From NCBI GenBank assembly GCA_903865935.1, contig CAIPLT010000059.1:40001-104000 (forward strand): a stretch of 64,000 nucleotides of DNA, in the 5' to 3' direction. This document shows positions 16,122 through 24,764 of the stretch, piece by piece (position 1 is the stretch's first letter; each line of letters begins with the position of its first letter). Origin of the DNA: Caldifarciminota bacterium. Its GTDB lineage: Bacteria; Hydrothermota; Tepidihabitantia; Tepidihabitantales; CAIPLT01. A program made the position numbers and the translations under genes. The notes beneath the pieces were generated by a model. That model was not told where the DNA came from and searched no databases. It worked only from the letters and a program-made list of their open reading frames with translations.

Positions 16122-18506
16122 ATGAGTAAAAATATATTATTAGTAATCTTTGTACCATTAGTAATTTATGCCGCATCTCCAAATTACTCGAATAGTTTTA
16201 TTGCCAATACCGATAATAGAGCGATATGGGACACGACTTCTATTTACCAGGGCAGTGCGATTTTGCGCCGGGTAGCAATGGCCAATCATATCAAAGGTCC
16301 AAATGATGATACAAATCGTATCTTCACAGTTCAATCCGCCTCGCCCAGGTTGGTTTTGCTTTTTACTGACATTTCAACCAGCTCGCCTATGCAATGGCGA
16401 ACTGATATTTTGGATACGCCCGCGAGCGGGTCAATGCAAGTCGGGATTGGCGATGTTGACCGAAATGGCACCAATGATTTAGTCTATGCCCAAAGTGGCA
16501 CACCGTACCGGCTTAAGCGCGTTTATTGGGATGGCAGCGCCTGGGCTTTTGATACTATCACAACTATGAGCGGCGCTTCGTGGGGAATGGATGTTGGCGA
16601 TGCGGACAATGATGGTTTCCGGGACGACATTATCTATGCATCAGGAACAACATCATCCTGTCGGCTAAATTGGGCTCATTATAATGGTACAAGCTGGGAT
16701 GTCTCACAAATCTGGTCAGGCGATGGTTCAACTATTCAAAGCGTTGCCATTGGCGATTGTGATGCAACATACCCGGGCAATGAAATCGTTACGGTGAGCG
16801 GTGGTCGGGTTATGCGCATACGTTGGACCGGCAGCGCTTGGGACACCCTGACTTTATGGCAGGCAGCAGCCAACGGTACATTTTGCGCAGTAGCAATCGG
16901 CAATTTTGATTCCCAACACTCAGGTAATGAAATTGCGGTTGGCAATGGATTAGGTCCGGGAAGCATGGCAATTGGAGCGGTGATTGAAGTTTACGGATCG
17001 GGCAATTCCTGGCTGTCTCGAGCAGTGTTTACTCCTGATACCAGCGAAAACTGTTGGGGCTTGGCAATTGGAGATTTTCTTTTGACTAATCCGGGTGATG
17101 AGATAGTCAAGAGTGGTTCATTCAGTTATTATGTGCGTGCAATCTGGGGTGCAGGCGATAACTGGCAAAATGAAATGATATTTGTACTGCCTGGCACTTC
17201 TTTTGGTGCGGCAGTTGGCGATGTGAATAAATACCGACCATATAACGATGAAATTGTGATTACAGGTAATAACCGGGTTTATGAAGCGGAAGAAAGAATT
17301 GCCATGGTGCCGTTTATCAGCAATATCAGCCATCAGCCCAAAGTGCCGCTACATAATCAGACCGTGATGGTCTCGGCAAAAATTTATGACCAGTCTTACC
17401 CATTACCACTTGCCGATACTTTGTTCTACCGGACCGGCGATACGCTTGGCACCTGGCAATATGTTTTAAAAGATTCGTTTCACTTGACTGACTCAATGCA
17501 CTTTTACACGATACCGACCCAGGATACCGGCAGTCTTGTCTATTACCAGATTGCCGCAACTAACCCTGGGGCAGGGAGAAAAGTAAGTGCTATTTATTCT
17601 TATCAAGTTGCGTTAGAACATTATATCCATCAGATTCAGTATACCGGCACAACAAATGACACTTCCCGCGATTATAATAAATGGGTAGTAACTACGGGTG
17701 TAGTTACCGGAGTTTTGGGTCGGTTTTACTACGTGGAAGAACGACCCGGCGGCGCCTGGCATGGTTTGTATGTCCGGCGTCCGAATGCAGCGGATTCTTT
17801 ACCGATAGTGAGTCTGGGTGACAGCGGTTTTGTTTTGGGTAAAGTTACCGAGTATCAAAGAACCACGGTTATGGAAGTTAACTACGCAGATGGAGCATGG
17901 CTTGAAGGCGTCGCAAGTGGTCGACCATTGCCCTGTACAACCGTTACAACATTCGCACAAGCAGTAGAATCATTAGAAGGGTGTCTGGTCCGCTTTAATA
18001 ATGTCCATTTTAATACAACCGGCAATTTTATTGCTACGACTTACTGGATATATAATCAACAAGGCGAATCATTAGCCGTATATGTCTGGCCATACACCAA
18101 TATTATCGGCACTGCAATACCACAAGGACAAATTGCCGCGATCGGGTGCTTGTACCAGCATCTTTCTCCTTATAATTACGAACTGATACCAAGAGTTACA
18201 AGCGATTTTATTTCACTGCCGGGCATTGAAAACCCAATTATCAATGAGGTCATTAGCTACACACTTAAAATTGTTCCTAATCCAGTTAATGGAAAAGCAT
18301 ATATCTATTACACGTTACCAATCCAAAAACCAGTAGAAATCAAACTCTATAATGTTGTCGGTAAGATGGTCTATTCAGCACAGGTTCCAAAGCAGACCGA
18401 GAATGTTTTTACGATTGACACCAGGTCTTTGGCAAGTGGTGTATATATGTTAAAATTTAGAACCGATGGATTTGAAACGATTAGGAAATTATTAATTACC
18501 CGGTAA
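16122..18506 (+). CDS. secreted FG-GAP-like propeller protein with T9SS-like sorting domain
   Basis: A 794-residue exported protein. A signal peptide (about 1-18, 'LLVIFVPLVIYAAS') precedes a long region of repeated 'VGIGDVDRNGTNDLVYA' and 'AIGDCDATYPGNEIV' units (about residues 60-400), as in FG-GAP/VCBS beta-propellers with Ca-binding Asp. An Ig-like stretch and an OB-like domain ('YYVEERPGGAWHGLYV') follow, and the last 75 residues are a T9SS type A-like sorting domain ('IVPNPVNGKAYIYY', 'GVYMLKFR'). It is probably surface-exposed or released. GGAGG precedes the start. No enzymatic motif was seen. Confidence 0.85.
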   Translation: MSKNILLVIFVPLVIYAASPNYSNSFIANTDNRAIWDTTSIYQGSAILRRVAMANHIKGPNDDTNRIFTVQSASPRLVLLFTDISTSSPMQWRTDILDTPASGSMQVGIGDVDRNGTNDLVYAQSGTPYRLKRVYWDGSAWAFDTITTMSGASWGMDVGDADNDGFRDDIIYASGTTSSCRLNWAHYNGTSWDVSQIWSGDGSTIQSVAIGDCDATYPGNEIVTVSGGRVMRIRWTGSAWDTLTLWQAAANGTFCAVAIGNFDSQHSGNEIAVGNGLGPGSMAIGAVIEVYGSGNSWLSRAVFTPDTSENCWGLAIGDFLLTNPGDEIVKSGSFSYYVRAIWGAGDNWQNEMIFVLPGTSFGAAVGDVNKYRPYNDEIVITGNNRVYEAEERIAMVPFISNISHQPKVPLHNQTVMVSAKIYDQSYPLPLADTLFYRTGDTLGTWQYVLKDSFHLTDSMHFYTIPTQDTGSLVYYQIAATNPGAGRKVSAIYSYQVALEHYIHQIQYTGTTNDTSRDYNKWVVTTGVVTGVLGRFYYVEERPGGAWHGLYVRRPNAADSLPIVSLGDSGFVLGKVTEYQRTTVMEVNYADGAWLEGVASGRPLPCTTVTTFAQAVESLEGCLVRFNNVHFNTTGNFIATTYWIYNQQGESLAVYVWPYTNIIGTAIPQGQIAAIGCLYQHLSPYNYELIPRVTSDFISLPGIENPIINEVISYTLKIVPNPVNGKAYIYYTLPIQKPVEIKLYNVVGKMVYSAQVPKQTENVFTIDTRSLASGVYMLKFRTDGFETIRKLLITR

Positions 18507-18621
18507 AGAACAAAAACGACTATCGATTAAAATAGAGTTTAAGCATAAATAACAAAAGGTAAACATCGGCGTTTTTTTAATGCGATAGTTGTTCTTGCCA
18601 AGACGGTTGTTCCTAAATCGA

Positions 18622-18649
18622 TTGACTAAATTATTTCTTATAATATAAT
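18622..18649 (+). promoter_or_regulatory. leaderless-type promoter of selD
   Basis: TTGACT at 18622-18627 and a perfect TATAAT at 18644-18649, 16 bases apart. The ATG begins only six bases after the -10 box, so transcription should start at or next to the start codon. Confidence 0.7.
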
Positions 18650-18655
18650 ACACCG

Positions 18656-19690
18656 ATGACCGACAATAAATTAAATAAGGGCATACTTGCTTATGTCAAG
18701 TGCGCGGGCTGAGCATCGAAATTATCAGCCGCATCGTTGATGCAGGCATTGAAAGAACTACCCGAGATTAAGGATAAGAATTTGCTGGTTGGCTTGAATA
18801 CTGCGGATGATGCCGGTGTTTACAAGCTGACTAATGAACTTGCTTTGGTTTATACTGTGGATATGCTTAATCCGCTGGTTGACGACCCGTATACATTTGG
18901 TATGATTGCTGCGGCAAATTGTATCTCGGATATTTATGCGATGGGTGGCGAGCCCAAGCTTGCCTTGAACATCGTCGGATTTCCTGCCAAAGGCGAAGCA
19001 AAAATATTAGGCAAAATGCTCAAGGGCGGTCAAGTAAAAGCAAAACAGGCGGGTGTGACGATGTGCGGAGGGCACACTTTTAATTCTGATGAGATAAAAT
19101 ATGGGTTATCAGTGATTGGTTATATTCACCCGAAAAAGATTATCACCAATGCCAATGCCAAAGTCGGCGATGTAATTGTTTTAACTAAACCGATTGGCGT
19201 CGGAACCATCGTCCATGCGTATATAAACGGCAGATTGGAAAAGAGCGCATTAAAACCAGCGATCAAATCAATGACAACCCTAAATCGTGATGCATCAATA
19301 GCAATGCAAGGTCTGGCTCATTCAGCGACTGATATTACCGGTTATGGGTTAGCCGGACACTTAGTCGAAATGGCACAAGGAAGCAAAGCTAGTATCGAGA
19401 TATCATTATCAAAAATCCCGATACACAAAGGCGCTTTGGATATTTTAAAATCAGGTATTATCGAGCCGGGTATTGGAATGAATATGGGGTCATTCGGTAA
19501 TCAAGTAATAAAAGAAGGAGTGGACGAGACACTGTCAATGCTTATTTTTGGTTCAGAAACATCCGGCGGCTTGGCAATCGTTCTGCCACCTAGTAAGCTC
19601 GAAACGTTCAGAAAAAAATATAAGTTGTCTGCACCAGTAATTGGTAGAGTAACAAGAGAACATAAAGGGCAGCTTAAAATTATTTCATAA
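18656..19690 (+). CDS. selD: selenide, water dikinase, itself a selenoprotein
   Basis: About 344 residues when the in-frame TGA at 18710-18712 is read as selenocysteine (residue 19). The context 'VKCAG-U-ASKLSA' matches the SelD active site, where Cys or Sec is followed by the catalytic Lys. Without read-through the protein would lack this end. Downstream, 'NTADDAGVYKL' and 'GGHTFNSDEIKYGL' supply ATP/Mg sites and a Gly-rich domain follows. The enzyme makes selenophosphate from selenide and ATP for SelA and other Se pathways. A GCATC-GTT-GATGC hairpin after the TGA could be the SECIS. It lies upstream of a second Sec gene and a methyltransferase. Confidence 0.93.
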
Positions 19691-19729
19691 GTCGTAATAT
19701 CAAAAATCAAATATTGTCTATGTCGTATC

Positions 19730-19758
19730 TTGACATATCATTGAACTTGCCATAATAT
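19730..19758 (+). promoter_or_regulatory. promoter of the micro-selenoprotein gene
   Basis: A perfect TTGACA at 19730-19735, 17 bases, then TAATAT at 19753-19758. The ATG at 19763 begins four bases later, matching the leaderless arrangement of selD and selA. This supports the ATG as a real start. Confidence 0.6.
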
Positions 19759-19762
19759 AATT

Positions 19763-19909
19763 ATGGTGAGTAAGGACAAGTTATTTAAGCGGACAGACAT
19801 AGAAAGCATGCCACCTGAAATCAGGAGACATACGTGAGCGTCTGCCAACGAAGACCCGGTCGGGTCGACTCCTTCAAGGTTCGTCACCATCAAAAGAATC
19901 ATCAAGTAA
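19763..19909 (+). CDS. 48-residue candidate micro-selenoprotein, unrecognised
   Basis: An ATG frame interrupted by TGA at 19835-19837 and ending TAA at 19907-19909. Read as selenocysteine (residue 25), the centre is 'RRHT-U-ASANEDPVGSTPS'. The stretch after the TGA is protein-like rather than AT-rich filler. A SECIS-like stem follows: GACCC (19852-19856) and GGGTC (19861-19865) with a GGTC loop about 20 bases past the TGA, like the GGUC loop of Escherichia coli fdhF. The protein is polar, basic and without a membrane segment or CxxU, so the lone Sec could be nucleophilic or metal-binding. The SAM methyltransferase gene follows by 89 bases on the same strand. I do not recognise the family. Confidence 0.6.
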
Positions 19910-19998
19910 ATTTTTCTACAAAACAAAACAATTTAACAGACAGATTTAACAAGTCATTATTTGTTAGATCGAGTCAAAATTTTTGAAAGGAGAAATAT

Positions 19999-20790
19999 AT
20001 GCAATATATAAAAGACTACACAATCAAAGATGTCCAGGATGTATATGATGGTCCTGGCGGTTTATTATGGGAAGCGGTAATGAGTGAAGAGATTCACTCG
20101 GGCGGACCAGCCACTACCGATTTTCTTGCTAATAAATTGGGTTTACAAAAAGGTTTGAATGTGTGTGATATCTGCAGCGCCTTGGGTGCGCCGGCACGAC
20201 ATATTGCAGCAAAATACGGTGTGATGGTTAAGGGCGTTGATGCAACCAAGACGATGCTTGAGAAAGCCCGCCAGAGAACCAAAGATGCGAAACTGGAAAA
20301 TATGATTGAATACTTTGAAGCCAATGCAATGGACCTGCCATTTAAAAAAGATACATTCGACATCGTCTGGGGACAGGAAGCATGGTGTTATGTTTCGGAT
20401 AAAAACCGATTAATTCAAGAAGCGTACCGGGTATTAAAGCCAGGTGGAAAGATGGGTTTTTCTGACTGGATTATTACTGGTAAAATTAGCCCGCAGGAAC
20501 TCGACCCGCTCTATGATTCAATGGCGTTTCCTTATATGGAGACATTCAAAGGTTATCAGGAACTCTTAAAGAAAAACGGGTTTAAACTAATCGAAGCATT
20601 AGACCAGACCGATGAGTTTGCCAAGTGTTTTGACGAATATTCGGAGACGGTTAATGTTAAACTAAAGCCGACCATCCTTCAGAACTTCGGACAGGATTTG
20701 TTTAGCTTTGCTTCGAATCTGGTAGCAATCTGGCAAAAAGCAGCGCATGAACATAAAGTCGGACGCGGATTATATATCGCACAGAAATAA
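19999..20790 (+). CDS. class I SAM-dependent methyltransferase (SDMT-like)
   Basis: A 263-residue methyltransferase. N-terminal 'YDGPGGLLWEAVMSEEIHSG' resembles the family of sarcosine/dimethylglycine N-methyltransferases and related element methyltransferases. Motif I is degenerate ('VCDICSALGAPARHIA' in place of the usual DxGxGxG), with 'VKGVDATKTMLEKA' as motif II and 'FDIVWGQEAWCYV' as motif IV. The product of methylation is unknown. A nitrogen, arsenic, selenium or corrinoid-pathway substrate is possible. AAAGGAG precedes the start. It follows the micro-selenoprotein gene and precedes the corrinoid cluster, but a terminator closes its transcript. Confidence 0.8.
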   Translation: MQYIKDYTIKDVQDVYDGPGGLLWEAVMSEEIHSGGPATTDFLANKLGLQKGLNVCDICSALGAPARHIAAKYGVMVKGVDATKTMLEKARQRTKDAKLENMIEYFEANAMDLPFKKDTFDIVWGQEAWCYVSDKNRLIQEAYRVLKPGGKMGFSDWIITGKISPQELDPLYDSMAFPYMETFKGYQELLKKNGFKLIEALDQTDEFAKCFDEYSETVNVKLKPTILQNFGQDLFSFASNLVAIWQKAAHEHKVGRGLYIAQK

Positions 20791-20807
20791 AAATCAGGGG
20801 ATAAGCA

Positions 20808-20841
20808 GGGGCGATGTTATTTAGTCGCCCCTTTATATTTT
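20808..20841 (+). terminator. intrinsic terminator after the SAM methyltransferase gene
   Basis: GGGGCGA (20808-20814) pairs with TCGCCCC (20825-20831), followed by TTTATATTTTT. It separates the selD/methyltransferase group from the corrinoid cluster. Confidence 0.85.
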
Positions 20842-20901
20842 TATGTCGCTTGACCCTTTAAATTGTATCAATTATTATATTTTAATGATTAAGGAGCAGC
20901 A

Positions 20902-21531
20902 TTGGATTTAGACAAGATAAAAAAAGCTATTATAGATATGGATGACGGGGCAGTCAAAACCTTAGTCGAGACCGCACTCAAAGAAAAAATATCTGCACAG
21001 GAGATTTTACAAAATAGTCTGATTGCTGGGATGAAAGAAGTTGGCAGATTGTTCTCTGAGCAGGTTTATTTTGTTCCAGAGGTGTTATTGGCATCCGAAG
21101 CATTCTATATCGGATTTAATATCATTAGTCCATTGATAAAACCTCAGCAAGGAAAGAGCAAAGCCAAGGTAGTGATGTGCGTTATCGAGGGCGATATTCA
21201 TGATATCGGCAAGAATATTGTAAAAGTAATGATTGAGGCAGCCGGATACGAGGTGATTGATTTGGGACGGAATGTAGCGGTTAAAAGAATTGTTGATGCG
21301 GTTGAAAAGGAAAAACCAGATGTACTTGCCATGTCCAGCCTGATGACCACAACCATGATGAGTATGACCGAGGTGATAAAAGAGCTGGACAAAATGGGTC
21401 TGAGAAAAAACCTTAAGATAATTGTTGGCGGCGCACCGCTCAATCAGGAATTTTGTGACCAGATTGGCGCGGATGGTTACGGTTGCGATGCCCAAGAGGC
21501 AGTTCAATTAATTGAAGAATTAATAAAATAA
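20902..21531 (+). CDS. corrinoid (B12-binding) methyl-carrier protein
   Basis: A 209-residue protein with an N-terminal four-helix cap (about 1-85) and a Rossmann B12 domain. 'GDIHDIGKNIVKVM' holds the DxHxxG motif whose His ligates cobalt, with 'MSSLMTTTMMSM' and 'VGGAPLNQEF' as later motifs. It is like MtaC, MtbC and MtmC: the cobalt centre accepts a methyl group from one methyltransferase and passes it to another. Start TTG at 20902, with AAGGAG upstream. It is the first gene of the cluster, followed by a UroD-type methyltransferase and the reactivator. Confidence 0.92.
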   Translation: MDLDKIKKAIIDMDDGAVKTLVETALKEKISAQEILQNSLIAGMKEVGRLFSEQVYFVPEVLLASEAFYIGFNIISPLIKPQQGKSKAKVVMCVIEGDIHDIGKNIVKVMIEAAGYEVIDLGRNVAVKRIVDAVEKEKPDVLAMSSLMTTTMMSMTEVIKELDKMGLRKNLKIIVGGAPLNQEFCDQIGADGYGCDAQEAVQLIEELIK

Positions 21532-21532
21532 A

Positions 21533-21614
21533 AACCACGGGTGAATACAGATGAACACAGCGAAAGAAAACAAGGGTATTTTTATTCAGTGTTTACCTGT
21601 GTTTATCTGTGGTT
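21533..21614. repeat. dispersed intergenic repeat (AACCAC...GTGGTT family)
   Basis: An imperfect palindrome starting AACCACGG, with GAATACAG and GAACACAG, and ending CTGTGTTTATCTGTGGTT. Shorter related pieces occur near 23740, 27885-27997, 28717-28802, 60612-60645 and 62183-62205. It lies between two cluster genes without a terminator-type T run, so it may not stop transcription. Confidence 0.65.
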
Positions 21615-21627
21615 AAAGAAAATATAA

Positions 21628-22530
21628 ATGAATAAAATTCTTGACGTTATCGAAGGAAAACAAAATTATGCGGTTTTCCCGATTGTCGGTGCCGACCATT
21701 GTGCGCGATTGCTCAATTTAAATTTTTCCGAAGTAGCAAATGACGGCAGAAAGTTGGCAGAAGTCTTAGAATACGGTTACAATTTGTACGGATATGATAT
21801 GGTACTAGTATTTTCCGACCCGTATGTCGAAGCCCAGGCAATGGGTTGCCAGATTGAATACACTCCATATCCCACCATTATTACTGCTAAAACTGATAAG
21901 CGGTTCGACCGCATACCAGTAATAATTGAAGCGACCAGGATATTAAAGCAAAAATTAGACACACCAATATTTGTTTCGATTAAAGGACCATTTTCTTTGG
22001 CGGCTTTTTTAATTGGCATTGATAAATTCTTAAAAATATTAGTAAAAGACACGACCGCAGCAATAGAAGCGATTGACCAGGCATTAGAATTCCAAAAAAA
22101 ATATCTTTCAAAACTTTTAGCGATTGGTGTAAATATCTTTTTGGGTGACCCGCTCGCATCTGCCAGTGTTATCTCGCCGGATATGTTTGAGAAGTTTGCA
22201 TATCCACCGCTTCGAGTACTCATTGATGAAATCAAAGACAAGCGGATGATTGCTGGAATTCATATCTGCGGCGATACCATACCGATAATTCCAATGCTTG
22301 ATTCGCTAAAGGCTGACATATTAAGCATTGAAGATATTAGACCCAAGACCAAGACAATTAAAATGGGCGGAGTGTCAACTCAAACTATTCTACACGGCAC
22401 AAAAGCTAAAATCAGGGCTGAGGCGCATATGGCTTTAGAACAAGCTCCGATTATCCTTGCAACATCTTGCGATGTGCCACCCGAGACTAATCCAGAGAGC
22501 ATCAAAGAAATGACGAGAAATGCGCAATAA
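21628..22530 (+). CDS. UroD-fold corrinoid methyltransferase (MtaA/CmuA type)
   Basis: A 300-residue TIM-barrel of the uroporphyrinogen-decarboxylase family. The zinc-binding signature of MtaA-type methyltransferases is visible as 'GIHICGDT' plus the late 'ATSCDVPPETNPE' (HxC...C), rather than catalytic residues of true HemE. It should transfer methyl groups between the corrinoid protein and a thiol or similar acceptor or donor. The partner compound is unknown. The next gene overlaps its end by 11 bases. Confidence 0.85.
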   Translation: MNKILDVIEGKQNYAVFPIVGADHCARLLNLNFSEVANDGRKLAEVLEYGYNLYGYDMVLVFSDPYVEAQAMGCQIEYTPYPTIITAKTDKRFDRIPVIIEATRILKQKLDTPIFVSIKGPFSLAAFLIGIDKFLKILVKDTTAAIEAIDQALEFQKKYLSKLLAIGVNIFLGDPLASASVISPDMFEKFAYPPLRVLIDEIKDKRMIAGIHICGDTIPIIPMLDSLKADILSIEDIRPKTKTIKMGGVSTQTILHGTKAKIRAEAHMALEQAPIILATSCDVPPETNPESIKEMTRNAQ

Positions 22531-23689
22531 GATAGCGAAAAGCGAAGAGCGAAGAGCGAAAAACTATATCGGATTAGCATTAGACCTTGGTACAACCGTA
22601 ATTAAAGGGTATGCGGTTGACCTTAAATCCAGAAGGATTATCGGACAGGCAAAAACATATAATCAGCAGAACGATTTCGGCAGCGATGTATTGATAAGAA
22701 TCAGCAAAGCCCTACAGGGAAAATATAACAGTTTAAGAAATTCACTTTTGTTAAGCATTGAACAAATAAAAGGTGATTTGCAAATAAAAAATCCTGACTT
22801 TACCGTTGTGGTCGGCAATACTGCTATGCTTTCATTTTATCAGAATAAATCAGTTGCTGATTTGGCAAAATTCCCATTTAAAAGCGAGATTCGCGATATG
22901 CAGACTGAAACTACAAGAAAAAGTTATATTTTCCCGGTCATCGGCAGCTTTGTTGGTGGAGATACGATTGCCGGAATTTTGGCGCGCAAGTTGTATAAAT
23001 CAAAAAATAATGGACTGTACATTGACCTTGGCACAAATGGTGAAGTTGCTTTGATAACAAAAGGTAAGATTTTTGCTTCATCAACTGCCGCAGGTCCGGC
23101 ATTTGAAGGTGTCGGAATAAGCTGCGGTAGTTTAGCCGTGCCTGGCGCAATCGACCGAATAAAATATTATAAAGGCAAATTTAAGTATCACACTATTAAC
23201 GAAGAGCTCCCAAACGGCATTTGCGCTTCAGGGATAATTGATTTGCTGGCGATTATGCTCAAACATAAATTTATTGACTCGAGTGGAAGATTAATAAAGA
23301 ATGTTAATGTTCGAGGATTTTCTCTTAATCAGGCAGATATCAGAAAACTGCAGTTAGCAATCAGCGCAATCCATGCCGGGATTGAAATCCTGCTTAATAA
23401 ATCTGGTCTTAAACCAAAAGACATTGACGAGACCGTGATAACCGGTGAGTTTGGTGCTAACCTAAATACTAAAGCCTTAAAAGAAATCGGGATTCTTCCA
23501 CAAAAACTTAATAATATTCGATTTGAAAGCGACTTACCGCTCAAAGGTGCGATAGCAGTTTTAAAGAATCGCGATGCAATCAAACAGGTTGAGGCGATAA
23601 AAAATGCGAGCAAACATATTGAACTGGCGGTCCAGCCTAATTTTCAGGAAATATTTGTTTCCGCAATGAGATTAGCAAAATGGAATTAA
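22520..23689 (+). CDS. ASKHA-domain reactivator of corrinoid proteins (RACE-like, no ferredoxin domain)
   Basis: A 389-residue protein of the DUF4445/RACE type. It has 'LALDLGTTVIKGYAVD' as phosphate loop 1, 'VVVGNTAMLSFY', 'GSFVGGDTIAGILA', 'GLYIDLGTNGEVALI' and 'GPAFEGVGISCG'. The family uses ATP to reduce inactive Co(II) corrinoid to Co(I). Most members carry an N-terminal [2Fe-2S] domain, but this one starts directly with the ATPase, so an outside electron donor is needed. It overlaps the UroD-type gene. Residues 1-14 are encoded by an AGCGAAG-like repeat and may not be conserved. Confidence 0.85.
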   Translation: MRNKIAKSEERRAKNYIGLALDLGTTVIKGYAVDLKSRRIIGQAKTYNQQNDFGSDVLIRISKALQGKYNSLRNSLLLSIEQIKGDLQIKNPDFTVVVGNTAMLSFYQNKSVADLAKFPFKSEIRDMQTETTRKSYIFPVIGSFVGGDTIAGILARKLYKSKNNGLYIDLGTNGEVALITKGKIFASSTAAGPAFEGVGISCGSLAVPGAIDRIKYYKGKFKYHTINEELPNGICASGIIDLLAIMLKHKFIDSSGRLIKNVNVRGFSLNQADIRKLQLAISAIHAGIEILLNKSGLKPKDIDETVITGEFGANLNTKALKEIGILPQKLNNIRFESDLPLKGAIAVLKNRDAIKQVEAIKNASKHIELAVQPNFQEIFVSAMRLAKWN

Positions 23690-23777
23690 TTATGAAACCA
23701 TGGATTGGACCGATTAAACGCATTATTAAACAAATTAAAAATCTGCGAGAATCCGTGTAATCAGTGGTTAAAAGAAA

Positions 23778-24764
23778 ATGGAATTGATTGGATACGCTTG
23801 TTCTTATATTCCGGTTGAACTGCTCTCGGCAACCGGTTGGCAACCTTACCACCTTTTGCATGGCAATATTGATTTATCAAGGCAGGCTGAGAAATATACG
23901 AGAATCGATGCCTGTCCAATGGTCAAATCCAACATAAGTTATATTCTGAATAATCAGGATAAATTCCGGGCTTTAATCGGTTCGACTGGCTGCGATATGT
24001 CGCGTCGGATGTTTGATATCATCGCAGAAACGACCGATATCCCGGTCTTTGTTTTAAATAATCCCAGCACCGACCGAAAGCAGATATTTGATGATGAGGT
24101 TTACTGGCTGGTTAGACAATTAGAAAATTTGTCCGGTAGAAAATTCAGTGATGATTTAATCGCTGGAGAAATAGAAAAATGGGAGAGCGAGCGGGAGTTT
24201 TATCGAGCGATTGATAAGAAACGAGCGGCTTTGCCGTCTCTAATTTCTACTTTCACATTTCACAAAGCAATTATGAATTATCATCAGGGAAATATTACTA
24301 ACCATATTGATCTTAAAGATGAATCAAGCAATAACCCGCGCGTATATCTTTTAGGTAGTGCCATTACCTATGAATCACATCCGATCTTAGAAATGTTAGA
24401 AAAAGAATTGCGGATTGTTGGCGATTTCAATTGCGGATTATCAAGATTTTTAAATATTCATATAACTGAAAATAATTTGAATGGTATAAAATCTGCCTAT
24501 TATAATCAACCACCCTGCGTGTATAAAAGACCGAATAATAAGTTTTATGATTTTGTCAATAAAAAACTAGAGGAGCTAAATTGCCGAGGTATTGTTGCCT
24601 GGACATTAGATTATTGTGATAATTACGAGTTCGAACTGAAAAGGATTGAGAGTGCATTTAACTTACCCGTGCTCAGAATAAAAAGCGATTTTTCTTTTCA
24701 GAATTTAAATCAATTACGCACAAGAATAAATAGTTTTACTGAGATGTTATGTTCGAAACAATAG
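23778..24764 (+). CDS. 2-hydroxyacyl-CoA dehydratase-family subunit (HgdB/double-cubane type), subunit 1
   Basis: A 328-residue member of the HgdA/B, BcrB/C and double-cubane cluster protein family. Candidate cluster cysteines appear in 'IGSTGCDMSRRMFDII', 'VGDFNCGLSRF' and 'LDYCDNYEFEL'. Members bind an iron-sulfur cluster that receives very low-potential electrons from an ATP-driven activator, which is encoded at the end of this cluster. There is no acyl-CoA pathway gene nearby, so dehydratase activity is not supported. It overlaps the second subunit by 16 bases. A stretch with a dispersed-repeat fragment (23690-23777) precedes it. Confidence 0.85.
   Translation: MELIGYACSYIPVELLSATGWQPYHLLHGNIDLSRQAEKYTRIDACPMVKSNISYILNNQDKFRALIGSTGCDMSRRMFDIIAETTDIPVFVLNNPSTDRKQIFDDEVYWLVRQLENLSGRKFSDDLIAGEIEKWESEREFYRAIDKKRAALPSLISTFTFHKAIMNYHQGNITNHIDLKDESSNNPRVYLLGSAITYESHPILEMLEKELRIVGDFNCGLSRFLNIHITENNLNGIKSAYYNQPPCVYKRPNNKFYDFVNKKLEELNCRGIVAWTLDYCDNYEFELKRIESAFNLPVLRIKSDFSFQNLNQLRTRINSFTEMLCSKQ

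Noticed and set aside
19690..19910. Cobalamin or SAM riboswitch upstream of the SAM methyltransferase
   Set aside because: The hairpins are present, but no conserved B12-box or SAM core was found, and the DNA reads better as a short Sec gene with its SECIS.
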